DNA from: Dysgonomonas sp. PF1-14
GTDB lineage: Bacteria; Bacteroidota; Bacteroidia; Bacteroidales; Dysgonomonadaceae
Assembly (NCBI RefSeq): GCF_029892965.1
Contig: NZ_JARXWN010000004.1
Span: forward strand, 62,001 to 126,000
Length of the DNA stretch: 64,000 nucleotides
Direction: 5' to 3'
How positions within the stretch are numbered: position 1 is the first letter of the stretch; each line of letters opens with the position of its first letter. Below, in pieces: positions 27,680-37,513 of the stretch. Under the pieces are notes generated by a model, which saw only the letters and a list, made by a program, of their open reading frames with translations, had not been told where the DNA came from and ran no database searches. The position numbers and the translations under genes were made by a program.

Positions 27680-29017
27680 ATGAAAATAGATAGCATTCTG
27701 GCAAATTTAGAGGCGAGACATCCGGGAGAATCAGAATTCTTACAAGCCGTTAAAGAAGTTCTTGTTTCTATTGAGGATGTGTATAATCAGCATCCCGAAT
27801 TCGAGAAGAACCGTATAATTGAACGCCTGGTAGAACCGGACAGAATATTCACATTCAAAGTTCCGTGGGTGGATGATAAAGGCGATATTCAGGTAAATCT
27901 GGGCTATCGGGTACAGTTTAATAATGCTATCGGGCCATACAAAGGTGGCTTGAGATTCCATGCTTCGGTAAATCTGTCTTCTCTCAAGTTTTTGGGTTTT
28001 GAGCAGACTTTCAAAAATGCACTGACTACCCTGCCTATGGGTGGTGGTAAAGGTGGTGCCGATTTTAGCCCTAAAGGTAAATCGAATGCTGAGATTATGC
28101 GTTTTTGTCAGGCTTTCATGCTTGAGCTATGGCGCAATATAGGTCCTGATACGGACGTTCCGGCAGGAGATATCGGTGTGGGCACACGCGAGATCGGTTA
28201 TCTGTATGGAATGTATAAGAAACTGGCGCGCGAAAATACGGGAACTTTCACAGGGAAAGGGCTTGAGTACGGTGGTTCACTTGTACGTCCTGAGGCTACA
28301 GGCTACGGTGCTCTTTATTTCGTAAATGAAATGTTTAAAGCTAAAAATATAGACCTGAAAGGTAAAACAGTAGCTGTTTCGGGCTTCGGGAATGTTGCTT
28401 GGGGAGCTGCTTCTAAAGCAACTGAGCTAGGGGCGAAGGTGGTTACCATATCAGGCCCTGACGGTTATGTGTATGATCCTGACGGAGTAAGTGGTGACAA
28501 GATAGAGTATATGCTCGAACTTCGCGATTCGGGTAATGACGTGGTTGCCCCTTATGCCGAAAAGTATCCGAATGCTGTATTCCATGCAGGAAAGAAGCCT
28601 TGGGTAGAAAAAGTGGATATTGCCTTGCCTTGTGCCATTCAGAACGAACTGAATGCAAAAGATGCGGAAGCTTTGATTGCTAACGGGGTGACTTGTGTGG
28701 CTGAGGTATCTAACATGGGCTGTACAGCTGAGGCAGTAGACCTGTTCCTTGAGAAGAAGGTATTATTTGCTCCGGGTAAGGCTGTAAATGCCGGTGGGGT
28801 AGCTACTTCTGGACTCGAAATGAGTCAGAATGCAATGCATATCCAATGGGGTGCAGAGGAAGTCGATCAGCGTCTACATGGTATAATGAAGAATATACAT
28901 GGACAGTGTCTGAAATTCGGTAAAGATAATAGTGGCTATATCAATTATGTTAAGGGTGCTAATGTAGCCGGATTTATGAAAGTAGCCCGGGCTATGATCG
29001 CTCAGGGAGTTGTATAA
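27680..29017 (+). CDS. gdhA: glutamate dehydrogenase (NADP-type)
   Basis: Reversible amination of 2-oxoglutarate with ammonium; main ammonium assimilation enzyme in Bacteroidales. 445 residues, the usual hexameric short form. Substrate domain: GYRVQFNNAIGPYKGGLRFH and the catalytic Lys region LPMGGGKGGADF (about 118-129); catalytic Asp in VPAGDIGVG (about 160). Coenzyme domain: VSGFGNVAWGAA (about 236-247) and the conserved AGGVATSGLEMSQNA near 372. A strong terminator follows the stop. Confidence 0.96.
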   Translation: MKIDSILANLEARHPGESEFLQAVKEVLVSIEDVYNQHPEFEKNRIIERLVEPDRIFTFKVPWVDDKGDIQVNLGYRVQFNNAIGPYKGGLRFHASVNLSSLKFLGFEQTFKNALTTLPMGGGKGGADFSPKGKSNAEIMRFCQAFMLELWRNIGPDTDVPAGDIGVGTREIGYLYGMYKKLARENTGTFTGKGLEYGGSLVRPEATGYGALYFVNEMFKAKNIDLKGKTVAVSGFGNVAWGAASKATELGAKVVTISGPDGYVYDPDGVSGDKIEYMLELRDSGNDVVAPYAEKYPNAVFHAGKKPWVEKVDIALPCAIQNELNAKDAEALIANGVTCVAEVSNMGCTAEAVDLFLEKKVLFAPGKAVNAGGVATSGLEMSQNAMHIQWGAEEVDQRLHGIMKNIHGQCLKFGKDNSGYINYVKGANVAGFMKVARAMIAQGVV

Positions 29018-29041
29018 GAATCTAATCCAACAAGGGATGTA

Positions 29042-29075
29042 AAGCCTTCGGAAATGTTATTCCGGAGGCTTTTTT
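29042..29075 (+). terminator. rho-independent terminator of gdhA
   Basis: AGCCTTCGGAA/TTCCGGAGGCT stem (one G-T pair) followed by TTTTTTGTTGG, 25 bp after gdhA. Confidence 0.8.
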
Positions 29076-29211
29076 GTTGGTATAAAAATGATGTGTGAAC
29101 TAAGTTTACTTTTATTATTTTTATAATTTCTCAAATACTTTTCATGTGTTATATAAGCTGGGTTCTGTGATGTTTTGCTTAGTTAAAGTAATTTATATAT
29201 GGCAAAAAGAT

Positions 29212-29219
29212 TATCTTTG
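29212..29219 (+). promoter_or_regulatory. TATCTTTG -7 box ahead of the glycan operon
   Basis: TATCTTTG, 44 bp before the ATG at 29264. It is the only strong -7 match before the five-gene run that ends at 35419. Confidence 0.5.
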
Positions 29220-29263
29220 CATTTGATATACAAGAATAAAAGGCTAAGCTTTAAATATTATAA

Positions 29264-30196
29264 ATGAAATTATCAGTAATAAGTCCTGTTTACAGAGCTG
29301 AAAAGATAATCCCTGTTTTGGTAGAACGGATAGAACAGGCTGTTTCTGTTATTACCAGTGAATACGAAATAATACTGGTTGAAGATAGTGGTCCCGATCA
29401 ATCATGGGCAGTTATAGAGCAAATCGCACAAACTAACGAAAGAGTAATTGGTCTTAAATTAAGCCGCAATTTTGGACAACATTATGCAATTTCTGCAGGG
29501 TTGGATAAGGCAACGGGCGACTGGATCGTTGTCATGGATTGTGATTTGCAGGATCGTCCGGAAGAGATTCCTAATTTGTACAAAAAAGCTCAGGAGGGAT
29601 ATGATGTTGTACTTGCAGAGCGTTACGAACGACAAGATACGTTCATCAAGAGATTGACCTCAGCTACTTTTTACAAAGTATTGTCTTACCTTACAGGTAC
29701 AAAGCAAGACAAAGGTGTAGCTAATTTTGGAATTTACAGCAAAGCCGTCATTAAGGCTGTTTGTTCGATGCGCGAACCAATCCGTTATTTTCCGACTATG
29801 ATAAAGTGGGTAGGGTTCAAGCAGACGAAGTTGCCGGTAGAGCACAACTCTCGTTTTGAAGGAAAGACTACTTATAATTACAAAAAACTCTTAAATCTAG
29901 CCTTAGACATTATTCTGGCTTATTCAGATAAACCGGTACGTCTTACGGTCAAGGTTGGATTAATAATCTCATTAATGGCTATTCTGGCTGCTTTCTATAC
30001 CCTTATAATGTGGATAACAGGAAACATTGCAGTGATGGGGTATACGAGCCTTATTATTTCAATCTGGTTTTTGTCAGGAATTATTATACTTACTTTGGGT
30101 ATAGTAGGATTATATGTCGGTAAAACATTTGAGGGAGTTAAGAGTCGGCCGATATATATAATCGACAAAATAGTGAATGGTGAAAATACGCACTAA
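29264..30196 (+). CDS. GT2 polyprenyl-phosphate glycosyltransferase
   Basis: 310 residues: an N-terminal GT-A domain (VISPVYRAEKIIPVLVERI, VEDSGPDQSW, VVMDCDLQDRPEE with the metal-binding DCD) and two C-terminal helices (about 232-253 and 264-288), the architecture of dolichol-phosphate-mannose-like and GtrB enzymes. These move a sugar from a nucleotide onto undecaprenyl phosphate for later transfer by a GT-C protein; the two large membrane proteins in the same operon are candidates. It leads a probable operon with wecD- and wecE-like genes. Confidence 0.88.
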   Translation: MKLSVISPVYRAEKIIPVLVERIEQAVSVITSEYEIILVEDSGPDQSWAVIEQIAQTNERVIGLKLSRNFGQHYAISAGLDKATGDWIVVMDCDLQDRPEEIPNLYKKAQEGYDVVLAERYERQDTFIKRLTSATFYKVLSYLTGTKQDKGVANFGIYSKAVIKAVCSMREPIRYFPTMIKWVGFKQTKLPVEHNSRFEGKTTYNYKKLLNLALDIILAYSDKPVRLTVKVGLIISLMAILAAFYTLIMWITGNIAVMGYTSLIISIWFLSGIIILTLGIVGLYVGKTFEGVKSRPIYIIDKIVNGENTH

Positions 30197-30207
30197 GATC
30201 AACGATA

Positions 30208-30918
30208 ATGATTGAATATTTACAATGGGATTCTGATTTTTTTGAAAAGAAAATAGGACGGATATATTGTAGCAGTAATATGCCAAAATCAGAATTGGCT
30301 GAATTACTACGCTGCGCAAAAGAGCAAAACTATGAACTTCTTTATTGTTTTGGAGACGAACATTTTTTTGTCGAAACCGAGCTCCTGAACATATATGATG
30401 GTTCTCTGGTAGATCGTAAAGTAATTTTTACGATGCATATTGAGGGAATGCCTGACGATGACTTAGCTGATATTCATGTTTTTGAAGAGACAGCATTGAA
30501 AAATGAAATGCTGGAACTCGCCTATCTGAGTGGGGGCTACTCCCGATACAAGACTGATCATCATTTTACAGACAAAGACTTTAGACACTTTTATAAAACC
30601 TGGATGCAAAACTCTATAAATGGGGCTATTGCTGATAAAGTATTTGTCGCTTATAGAGACTCATTAATTGCAGGCATGGTTACTGTAAAGAAGAGTGCGA
30701 TGGCCGGAACAATTGGACTTATCGCTACAAATGCCAATATGCATGGTAACGGGTATGGACGTAGATTAGTAAATAAGGTGAAAAGGTATTTATATGAAGA
30801 TGGCATTATGGAATTGGATGTAGCAACACAGCTCGATAATGAACCGGCCTGCCGTTTTTATAACAAATGTGGCTTCAAGGTGAAATCAATAAATAATATT
30901 TATCATTTTTGGTTATAG
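30208..30918 (+). CDS. wecD: WecD-like dTDP-fucosamine N-acetyltransferase
   Basis: 236 residues, GNAT fold. The N-terminal LQWDSDFFEKKIG, a middle RYKTDHHFTDKDFRHFYKTWMQN and the C-terminal acetyl-CoA site (GLIATNANMHGNGYGRRLV) followed by LDVATQLDNEPACRFYNKCGF match the arrangement of enterobacterial WecD, which acetylates dTDP-4-amino-4,6-dideoxygalactose. A wecE-like aminotransferase making that very sugar lies two genes downstream, which supports the substrate. Without it the call would only be GNAT. Confidence 0.72.
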   Translation: MIEYLQWDSDFFEKKIGRIYCSSNMPKSELAELLRCAKEQNYELLYCFGDEHFFVETELLNIYDGSLVDRKVIFTMHIEGMPDDDLADIHVFEETALKNEMLELAYLSGGYSRYKTDHHFTDKDFRHFYKTWMQNSINGAIADKVFVAYRDSLIAGMVTVKKSAMAGTIGLIATNANMHGNGYGRRLVNKVKRYLYEDGIMELDVATQLDNEPACRFYNKCGFKVKSINNIYHFWL

Positions 30919-30982
30919 TATTTCAATGTAGAAATATCTGCTTGATAATACTCAATATATAAAAATAACTTGAACATTCGAT

Positions 30983-32569
30983 ATGAATAACATCCTGAAA
31001 TTTGGAATCGTTTTAATAATAAATACACTTTTCTTTGTATTATGTGCTGTTCTAATACCCATCCATTTCGAAACAAACGACGATGTTGTGATGTTGTTGA
31101 TAGCATCAGGTAAATATTCAGGTACTCCTGACGCTCATCTTGTATTTATTAATTATATATATGGTTTTTTTGTTTCTTTCCTATATACCTTTTTTGAAGG
31201 TCTGGAATGGTATTCCATCATGTTCTCAATATTGCATATCATATCTTTTACTATTATAACGTGGGAGATAATAAATAAATGCAAACGAATAGCCTATAAA
31301 ATCGTTTTCATTATATTATTCTATTCCATTGCTGCCTATATTATTTTGCACTTCCAGTTTACAACCACTGCCGGCATTTGTGCTGTGGCCGGTATTGCTC
31401 TCTTAATGTCTGCCAATAAATATAAAAGATATATCGGTTTGTTTATGTTTGTAGTTGCATCCCTCATCCGGTTCGATGCAGCAATGTTGGTGTTGGTCGT
31501 TTCTTGTCCTGTATTATATTACCCCATTCATTTGAAACAAAAAGAGGGCAAGCTTAGAAACGAACTTTTATTTTTATCACTGATTGTAATACTACCGGTT
31601 GTTTGCAAGGTCACAGATCATGTAATATACAAAGCTGATAAAGACTGGGCTCATTATAAAGAATATAATTATTACAGAGGTAAAGTGAATGATAATCCCA
31701 GTCTGAATACTATAAAGGGAGGACATCCTAATCTTATAGATGTTGATTATGACCTGTTTGACCGCTTCTTTATAGATGAAAATTTTTGGGATCTGACTAC
31801 AGTGAAAGGTATGTATGAAGAAATAGGAGAATTGGGTATTGAAAAAAAAATACCCCATGTGTACCCTAATTTTGATGGATACAGGATATATATACTTCTG
31901 TTATTTCTGTTTCTTTTAGGTCAGATTTATTTAGCACGCAGAAGCTCAGATAAAATAATACTTTCTTTATCGTTCTGTCTCTTTCTGTCAGCATTGTTTT
32001 ATGTCTCTTTTACCAATCTTCTGAAAGAAAGAGTATTCTTAACCGCTTTAATAGGTTTGTTCTGGGTTCTTTTCTCTGCTGGGGGAGACGTTAAGAAATT
32101 GAAAATAGAATATTTTACTTATTCTTTTTTTATTGTATTCTTGTTCTTTTTTATTCAAAAGATGGTTGTTACCAGGTCGAATATTGATAAATTAGATTTA
32201 ATGGATCAAAACACCTTATTAAACAATGTTGAGATACCCGAAGGGGAATTTCTGATTACTTATTATGATGGTTTGAAGTTGGAAAAATATTCTCCATACG
32301 AGATATCAGATAAAGTGGGAGATACTAAGATCCTTTTTTCTGGTTGGATGGCAGGGACTCCTTTCAATCGTGAATATTTCACCTCATACAAAGATATTAT
32401 CGATAGGAATATGATATTTATAAGAAATTCAAATGATCTTCCTCAATGGAGTAGAAAGTTGAAAAAAAGTATAAAAGTGCATTATGGAACAGAAGTAGAA
32501 ATCTTAGTAGTATATGAAACTTCAAATTGTAAAATAATAAAATTAATCTCTTCCGATAAAAATAACTAA
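30983..32569 (+). CDS. polytopic membrane protein, GT-C-like
   Basis: 528 residues with about eleven helices and a C-terminal soluble part (about 395-528). After the first helix comes FETNDDVVMLLIASG then GTPDAHLVFINYIYG, an acidic first loop as in GT-C enzymes and a pattern I associate with unnamed Bacteroidetes membrane proteins. Placed between wecD- and wecE-like genes, it may transfer or polymerise a sugar. No catalytic proof is possible from sequence. Confidence 0.6.
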   Translation: MNNILKFGIVLIINTLFFVLCAVLIPIHFETNDDVVMLLIASGKYSGTPDAHLVFINYIYGFFVSFLYTFFEGLEWYSIMFSILHIISFTIITWEIINKCKRIAYKIVFIILFYSIAAYIILHFQFTTTAGICAVAGIALLMSANKYKRYIGLFMFVVASLIRFDAAMLVLVVSCPVLYYPIHLKQKEGKLRNELLFLSLIVILPVVCKVTDHVIYKADKDWAHYKEYNYYRGKVNDNPSLNTIKGGHPNLIDVDYDLFDRFFIDENFWDLTTVKGMYEEIGELGIEKKIPHVYPNFDGYRIYILLLFLFLLGQIYLARRSSDKIILSLSFCLFLSALFYVSFTNLLKERVFLTALIGLFWVLFSAGGDVKKLKIEYFTYSFFIVFLFFFIQKMVVTRSNIDKLDLMDQNTLLNNVEIPEGEFLITYYDGLKLEKYSPYEISDKVGDTKILFSGWMAGTPFNREYFTSYKDIIDRNMIFIRNSNDLPQWSRKLKKSIKVHYGTEVEILVVYETSNCKIIKLISSDKNN

Positions 32570-32582
32570 AAAATAATTAAAA

Positions 32583-33719
32583 ATGATACCATTTAATAAA
32601 CCATATCTGACAGGAAAAGAAACTCACTATATGTATCAGGCGGTACTTTCAGGGAAAATCTCGGGAAATGGGATATTTACTAAAAAATGCCAGGCTTTTT
32701 TTGAAGAACAATACAATTTTGGCAAATGCCTTTTGACAACATCTTGTACCGATGCTTTGGAGATGGCTGCTATCCTTGTCGATATACAGCCAGGCGATGA
32801 AGTGATTATTCCATCATATACATTCGTCAGTACAGCGAATGCATTTGTCTTAAGAGGGGCAAAAATTGTATTTGCAGATTCTATGGCGAATAATCCAAAT
32901 ATAGATGCAGATAAGATAGAAGCATTGATTACTCCGAAAACAAAAGCTATCGTTCCGGTACATTATGCAGGTTTTGCATGCGATATGGATAAGATAATGG
33001 AGATTGCTCGCAAACATAATCTCTATGTGGTTGAAGATGCTGCTCAGGCTATAGACAACTATTATATCAGTAAGGACGGTACTAAAAAAGCATTGGGTTC
33101 AATAGGAGATCTTGCTGCGTTCTCTTTTCACGAGACTAAAAATATTATCTCAGGAGAAGGAGGAATGCTTGTAGTGAATAATAAGAAGTTTGAGAAAAGG
33201 GCGGAAATAATCTGGGAAAAGGGAACTAACCGTTCTGCTTTCTTTAGGGGAGAAGTGGATAAATATGGATGGGCAGACATGGGTAGTTCTTTTCTGCCGT
33301 CTGAAATTATTGCTGCTTTTCTGTGGGCACAACTGGAAAATCTCGAGAATATTCAAGATAAAAGAAAACATATATGGAACATATATAACGAAGGGCTGAA
33401 AGATTATGCTTTGACTAATAATGTAAAACTACCTTTTGTCCCCGAATATTCTACTAATAATGCTCATATGTTTTATCTGATATGTAAAGACCTTGAGCAT
33501 CGTACAGGTTTAATAAATATGCTGAAGGCAAATGATGTCCTGAGTGTATTTCATTACCTGAGTCTGCATTCCAGCCCTTACTATAGTGATAAACATGACG
33601 GAAGGGTATTGCCTGAGTGTGACAGATATGCCGATACGTTATTAAGACTTCCTTTTTATTATGAGTTGACGGATGACGATCAGGCAAAAATTATTAGCTT
33701 AATAAATGAATATAAATGA
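32583..33719 (+). CDS. wecE: dTDP-4-amino-4,6-dideoxygalactose transaminase
   Basis: 378-residue DegT/DnrJ/EryC1 aminotransferase, PLP-dependent. N-terminal IPFNKPYLTGKE and LLTTSCTDALEMAAI, the PSYTFVSTANAFVLRG segment, VVEDAAQAI (PLP-pyridine Asp) and the Schiff-base Lys in SFHETKNIISGEGG. This SFHETKN form and the length match WecE/RffA rather than ArnB. It makes the 4-amino sugar that WecD acetylates. Its stop overlaps the ATG of the next gene by 4 bp. Confidence 0.9.
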   Translation: MIPFNKPYLTGKETHYMYQAVLSGKISGNGIFTKKCQAFFEEQYNFGKCLLTTSCTDALEMAAILVDIQPGDEVIIPSYTFVSTANAFVLRGAKIVFADSMANNPNIDADKIEALITPKTKAIVPVHYAGFACDMDKIMEIARKHNLYVVEDAAQAIDNYYISKDGTKKALGSIGDLAAFSFHETKNIISGEGGMLVVNNKKFEKRAEIIWEKGTNRSAFFRGEVDKYGWADMGSSFLPSEIIAAFLWAQLENLENIQDKRKHIWNIYNEGLKDYALTNNVKLPFVPEYSTNNAHMFYLICKDLEHRTGLINMLKANDVLSVFHYLSLHSSPYYSDKHDGRVLPECDRYADTLLRLPFYYELTDDDQAKIISLINEYK

Positions 33720-35419
33720 TTGGGAAGGGGCTTGTCGATAGGTATTTGACTAATGAGAAATATCTGCTGTTTCTTGGACTGTTTATTATTTCTATAGCTT
33801 TCTTACCATATTTATTATCAGGTGAAAATATATATGTTCCTATATGGGACAACCTTGATTCAAACATTGTTTGGGCTAAAATGGTATTAGCACAAGGAGG
33901 ACCTTTTTTACCTTTAGATGCTACAATCGATCAGATAATGGACGGTTTACCTCTATCTTCCTTATGCCCGGCCTATGATATTAGTTATTTGTGGTTTAAG
34001 CTTTTCGGAATGTTTTGGGGGTATGTTTTCGGTAAATATGTTGTAGCTCTGCTTGCATATTTCGGAATGTATTTCCTTTTAAAGAAATATATATTATCTA
34101 AAGATGCACCTGTTTATATTCCCATAGTAACGGCTGTTTTCTTTGCATTATTGCCATTCTGGTCGTTTTCGGCTCATGTTGCCGGCCTACCTATGACAAT
34201 TCTTGCCTTTTTAAATATCAGGAAGGGCGATTTAAGCATCAAAAACTGGCTGATACTTGTTGTGTATGCCTTTTATTCCTCGTTGGTACTGATCGGTTTT
34301 TTCTTATTATTATATATGTCTTTTCTATGGCTTTGGGATGTTATAAAACGCAGGGAGAATAGTCGGTATTTATTCTTTGCAATAGCATTTCTCAGTGTAA
34401 TGTATATTGTAAGCCATTTGCCTTTATTTTACTCCTTTATTGCAGATAATTCCTATGTCTCTCACAGAGAAGAATTTTATACATATGGTGCAACCATAAA
34501 ATATCAGATAAAGTTCTATGCAAAGAGTATAATCTATGCTGGTAATTATACCATTCAAATGCATGTTGTTACACTTGATAAATATATAAAGCTATTACTC
34601 ATATTTGCGATTATTTTGATAATAAAATTTAAGGTCAAAAATAAAATACTATTTGGAATTATTCTTTATATAATATTTTCATATATCCTGTGTATAATCT
34701 ATGGTTCTAATCAGTTTGCCGGCATTAGAAATGTATTGAATGATATTTTGCCGATTGATCTGTCGCGCGTATTATGGCTATTTCAGCTTTGCTGGTATAT
34801 TCTGCTTGCTATTTCGTTATATTATATCCATACACTTGTCAGATGGGGTAAATACGTGTGCATTGTATTCATTGTGGTGCAATCAGTTGTTTTGTTTAAT
34901 AGCCAGCAGTACAACACAGGAAAAAGTATGCCGAGTTACAAGAAGTTTTATGCAGAACAACAGTTCGAAGATATAAAGGAGTATATAGGACGCACTCCTG
35001 ATTCTTACCGTATTATCAATATCGGGCTTCATCCGGCTATAGCACAGTATAACGGTTTCTATACTGTCGATGGTTTTTCGGCAAGCTATCCTTTGACTTA
35101 CAAGCACAAGTTTAAGAAGATTATAGAGAAAGAATTAGCTAAAACGTATCAGGAGGACTCTTTCTTTAATGATTGGGGTTCGTGGTGTTATGCTTTTTTG
35201 TCGGAAATGAACTCTGCCGATTTGAATAGGTATAGAAGTAAATATCCTGTTATTCAGCATTTAGAATATGATTATGATCAACTGAAAGAAATGGGAGGGG
35301 AGTATATTATTTCAGCAGCAGAGATAAATACAGACATAAACAACCGGCTGGAGCTATTGAAGGTATTTGATGGTTATGAAACATCTCATTGGACTGTATA
35401 CTTGTACAAAGTGATATGA
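33716..35419 (+). CDS. DUF6044-like polytopic membrane protein
   Basis: 567 residues, about eleven helices, and a C-terminal soluble domain (about 400-567). The first loop VPIWDNLDSNIVWAKMV and the MDGLPLSSLCPAYDI segment resemble DUF6044 proteins, which sit in surface-glycan loci; I am moderately sure of the family. ATGA overlap with wecE shows translational coupling. The soluble end (FSASYPLTYKHKFKK) may contact the acceptor. Last gene of the operon, followed by a tRNA on the other strand. Confidence 0.62.
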   Translation: MIGKGLVDRYLTNEKYLLFLGLFIISIAFLPYLLSGENIYVPIWDNLDSNIVWAKMVLAQGGPFLPLDATIDQIMDGLPLSSLCPAYDISYLWFKLFGMFWGYVFGKYVVALLAYFGMYFLLKKYILSKDAPVYIPIVTAVFFALLPFWSFSAHVAGLPMTILAFLNIRKGDLSIKNWLILVVYAFYSSLVLIGFFLLLYMSFLWLWDVIKRRENSRYLFFAIAFLSVMYIVSHLPLFYSFIADNSYVSHREEFYTYGATIKYQIKFYAKSIIYAGNYTIQMHVVTLDKYIKLLLIFAIILIIKFKVKNKILFGIILYIIFSYILCIIYGSNQFAGIRNVLNDILPIDLSRVLWLFQLCWYILLAISLYYIHTLVRWGKYVCIVFIVVQSVVLFNSQQYNTGKSMPSYKKFYAEQQFEDIKEYIGRTPDSYRIINIGLHPAIAQYNGFYTVDGFSASYPLTYKHKFKKIIEKELAKTYQEDSFFNDWGSWCYAFLSEMNSADLNRYRSKYPVIQHLEYDYDQLKEMGGEYIISAAEINTDINNRLELLKVFDGYETSHWTVYLYKVI

Positions 35420-35485
35420 TATAGTGCTTTTCAGTGGCAGAACATAAAAAGAAACAGCTATACATCGTATAACTGTCTATCTATG

Positions 35486-35573
35486 CGGAGAGGAAGAGAT
35501 TCGAACTCTCGATACCCTTTAGGGGTATACACGCTTTCCAGGCGTGCCTCTTCAACCACTCGAGCACCTCTCC
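35486..35573 (-). tRNA. tRNA-Ser (GGA)
   Basis: Minus strand. Acceptor GGAGAGG/CCTCTCC, anticodon stem-loop CACGC-CTGGAAA-GCGTG giving GGA, a long variable arm (TATACCCCTAAAGGGTA) as in tRNA-Ser, T arm with GTTCGAATC. Discriminator G, CCA not encoded. 88 nt. Confidence 0.95.
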
Positions 35574-35694
35574 TTTTCTGGTTGAAAACTATTGTGGGTG
35601 CAAAGATAAGGGATATTTTTATTCTGACAAATTAATCTGAAATTAAGGTGTTTTTATAGTAAATTCAGTCGATTTAAGGGCATTTGTGCTACAA

Positions 35695-36361
35695 ATGAAT
35701 GCTAAAATTGACGTGATTGCAGAGGCTTGCAGAAAGAGCTCAAACGGTTGTATACCAATAGTGTTACGGCTATCAAAGGACAGAAAAAGGAAGATAATAA
35801 GACTGGGTGTCAATGTTAATCCTGACCACTGGGACGCTACAAAAAACAAGATTAAACCGAGTTGTCCTGATTATGGGTATTTAGAGAATATTATTACAGA
35901 AAGGAAATCTAAGTCCCAGAAACAGGTATTAGAGTTTCAATCCATAGGCAAAGACTATTCATTAACTCAGTTAGCAAATGCTGTAGAATAACCAACTAAG
36001 AACACCACAGTAAAAGAATATTTTGAGAAGGTCATACAGGATTAAAAACAGAGGGCAGAATCGGAAATGCCAGCCACTATGAAGCATTACGATATTCACT
36101 ACATCGGTTTGCAAAAGTATCTCAACTTCTGTTTGTAGATATTAATACCAGCTTCCTTAATAGGTATGAATCTTATCTTCGGGGTCAGGCTAACAAAGGC
36201 AATACAATCAGTAACAGGATGCGCACCCTCAGAGCTATTTATAATAAGGCTATAAAGGATAACGTTGTAAAGGTAGACAGACTACAATGTATCCAAACTC
36301 AAAGAAGTTACCCCTAAAAGGTCTATTTCTAAAGAAGATATTGTACAGGTCATTAATTTTA
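35695..36361 (+). pseudogene. degenerate tyrosine integrase fragment
   Basis: Starts like a Bacteroidetes integrase: MNAKIDVIAEACRK, RKRKIIRLGVNVNPDHWD, an arm-type DNA-binding domain. The frame then stops at 35991, and the SAM-like core-binding domain continues out of frame (IGNASHYEALRYSLHRFAKVS, FLNRYESYLRGQ, MRTLRAIYNKAIKDNVV), with a further shift near 36290 into KEVTPKRSISKEDIVQVIN. The catalytic domain (HxxR, Tyr) is missing. It is a truncated, multiply broken relic 120 bp from the 5' end of tRNA-Ser, marking an old insertion. Confidence 0.82.
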
Positions 36362-36391
36362 GTGGGGTAAGAATAGTTCTTTTTATATTAT

Positions 36392-36422
36392 TTTGTTTTT
36401 TGGTGCGAATAGACTATCTTTG
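36392..36422 (+). promoter_or_regulatory. promoter TTTG-N19-TATCTTTG
   Basis: TTTG at 36392-36395 and TATCTTTG at 36415-36422, 19-bp spacing, the best match to the Bacteroidetes sigma-ABfr consensus in the window. Leader about 75 nt to the ATG at 36505. Confidence 0.7.
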
Positions 36423-36504
36423 TTGTCGCGGATGATGATATTCGCAAAAGCCAGGCCTTAGGACAGATAATAACTCTACTAGCAACATTTATACTTATAT
36501 AATA

Positions 36505-37482
36505 ATGAAAACATTATACTCTTTCGACGAAGTTCTTGAGATTGTAAATACCAACATCAACAAAGTAGAATACAATCATCACCCGATAACGCTTTTTCAG
36601 CCGATAACATACATCCTATCTTTAGGAGGTAAACGTGTACGCCCCGCACTGGCACTGATGTCATATAACTTGTATAAAGAAAATATAGAAAAAGTCATCC
36701 CGATAGCACTGGCCATTGAGATATTCCACAATTTCACACTGTTGCACGACGACCTGATGGACAAAGCTGATATGCGCAGAGGAAAACCGGCTGTCCATAT
36801 CAAATGGAATGATAATGTTGCTGTATTATCCGGCGATGCCATGCTTATAGAAGCATATAAAGAAATAGCAAAAACAGATTCCCGATATCTGCAACAAGTT
36901 CTCGACCTGTTTTCGGTTACCGCTACCGAAATATGTTGCGGGCAGCAGCTCGATATGGAATTTGAGAAACGGATGGACGTAACGATTCCCGAATATATAG
37001 AAATGATACGTCTGAAAACAGCTGTATTACTGGGCTGTGCTCTGAAAGAAGGAGCAATAGTAGGCGGGGCTTCAGAAGAAGATGCAAACAACTTGTATGA
37101 TTTCGGAATAAATGTAGGACTAGGATTTCAACTGAAAGACGATCTGCTGGATGTTTACGGTGACAGTAAAAGTTTCGGCAAAAAGATCGGAGGAGACATA
37201 TTATGCAATAAGAAAACATTTCTGTTGATCAATGCCTTATCAGACAATAAGGCACGTACAGAATTGATCTCATGGATCGACAAAACCGATTTTGACGAAA
37301 ATGAAAAAATTACTGCTGTTACCAGAATATACGACTCTCTGGATTTGAAAAAGAAATCGGAGAACCTCATAGCCGAATATTACCACAAGGCTGTAGCATG
37401 CCTTGACAAAGTAAGTATAGAAAAAGAAAAAAAGACTGAATTATATAATCTCGCAGAAAATCTGATGTCACGGATTTCCTGA
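36505..37482 (+). CDS. trans-polyprenyl diphosphate synthase
   Basis: 325-residue isoprenyl diphosphate synthase that adds IPP units to an allylic diphosphate, making the quinone side chain or a shorter prenyl chain. The first Asp-rich motif is LLHDDLMDKADMRRG (about 89-103), the second QLKDDLLDVYGD (about 212-223); GGKRVRPALALM binds IPP. Residues just before the first motif (FHNFTL) set chain length but are not enough to name the product. It leads an operon with an unknown gene and tatD. Confidence 0.9.
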   Translation: MKTLYSFDEVLEIVNTNINKVEYNHHPITLFQPITYILSLGGKRVRPALALMSYNLYKENIEKVIPIALAIEIFHNFTLLHDDLMDKADMRRGKPAVHIKWNDNVAVLSGDAMLIEAYKEIAKTDSRYLQQVLDLFSVTATEICCGQQLDMEFEKRMDVTIPEYIEMIRLKTAVLLGCALKEGAIVGGASEEDANNLYDFGINVGLGFQLKDDLLDVYGDSKSFGKKIGGDILCNKKTFLLINALSDNKARTELISWIDKTDFDENEKITAVTRIYDSLDLKKKSENLIAEYYHKAVACLDKVSIEKEKKTELYNLAENLMSRIS

Positions 37483-37513
37483 TAATAAGCAAAGTAACGC
37501 ACACTACAAATTT

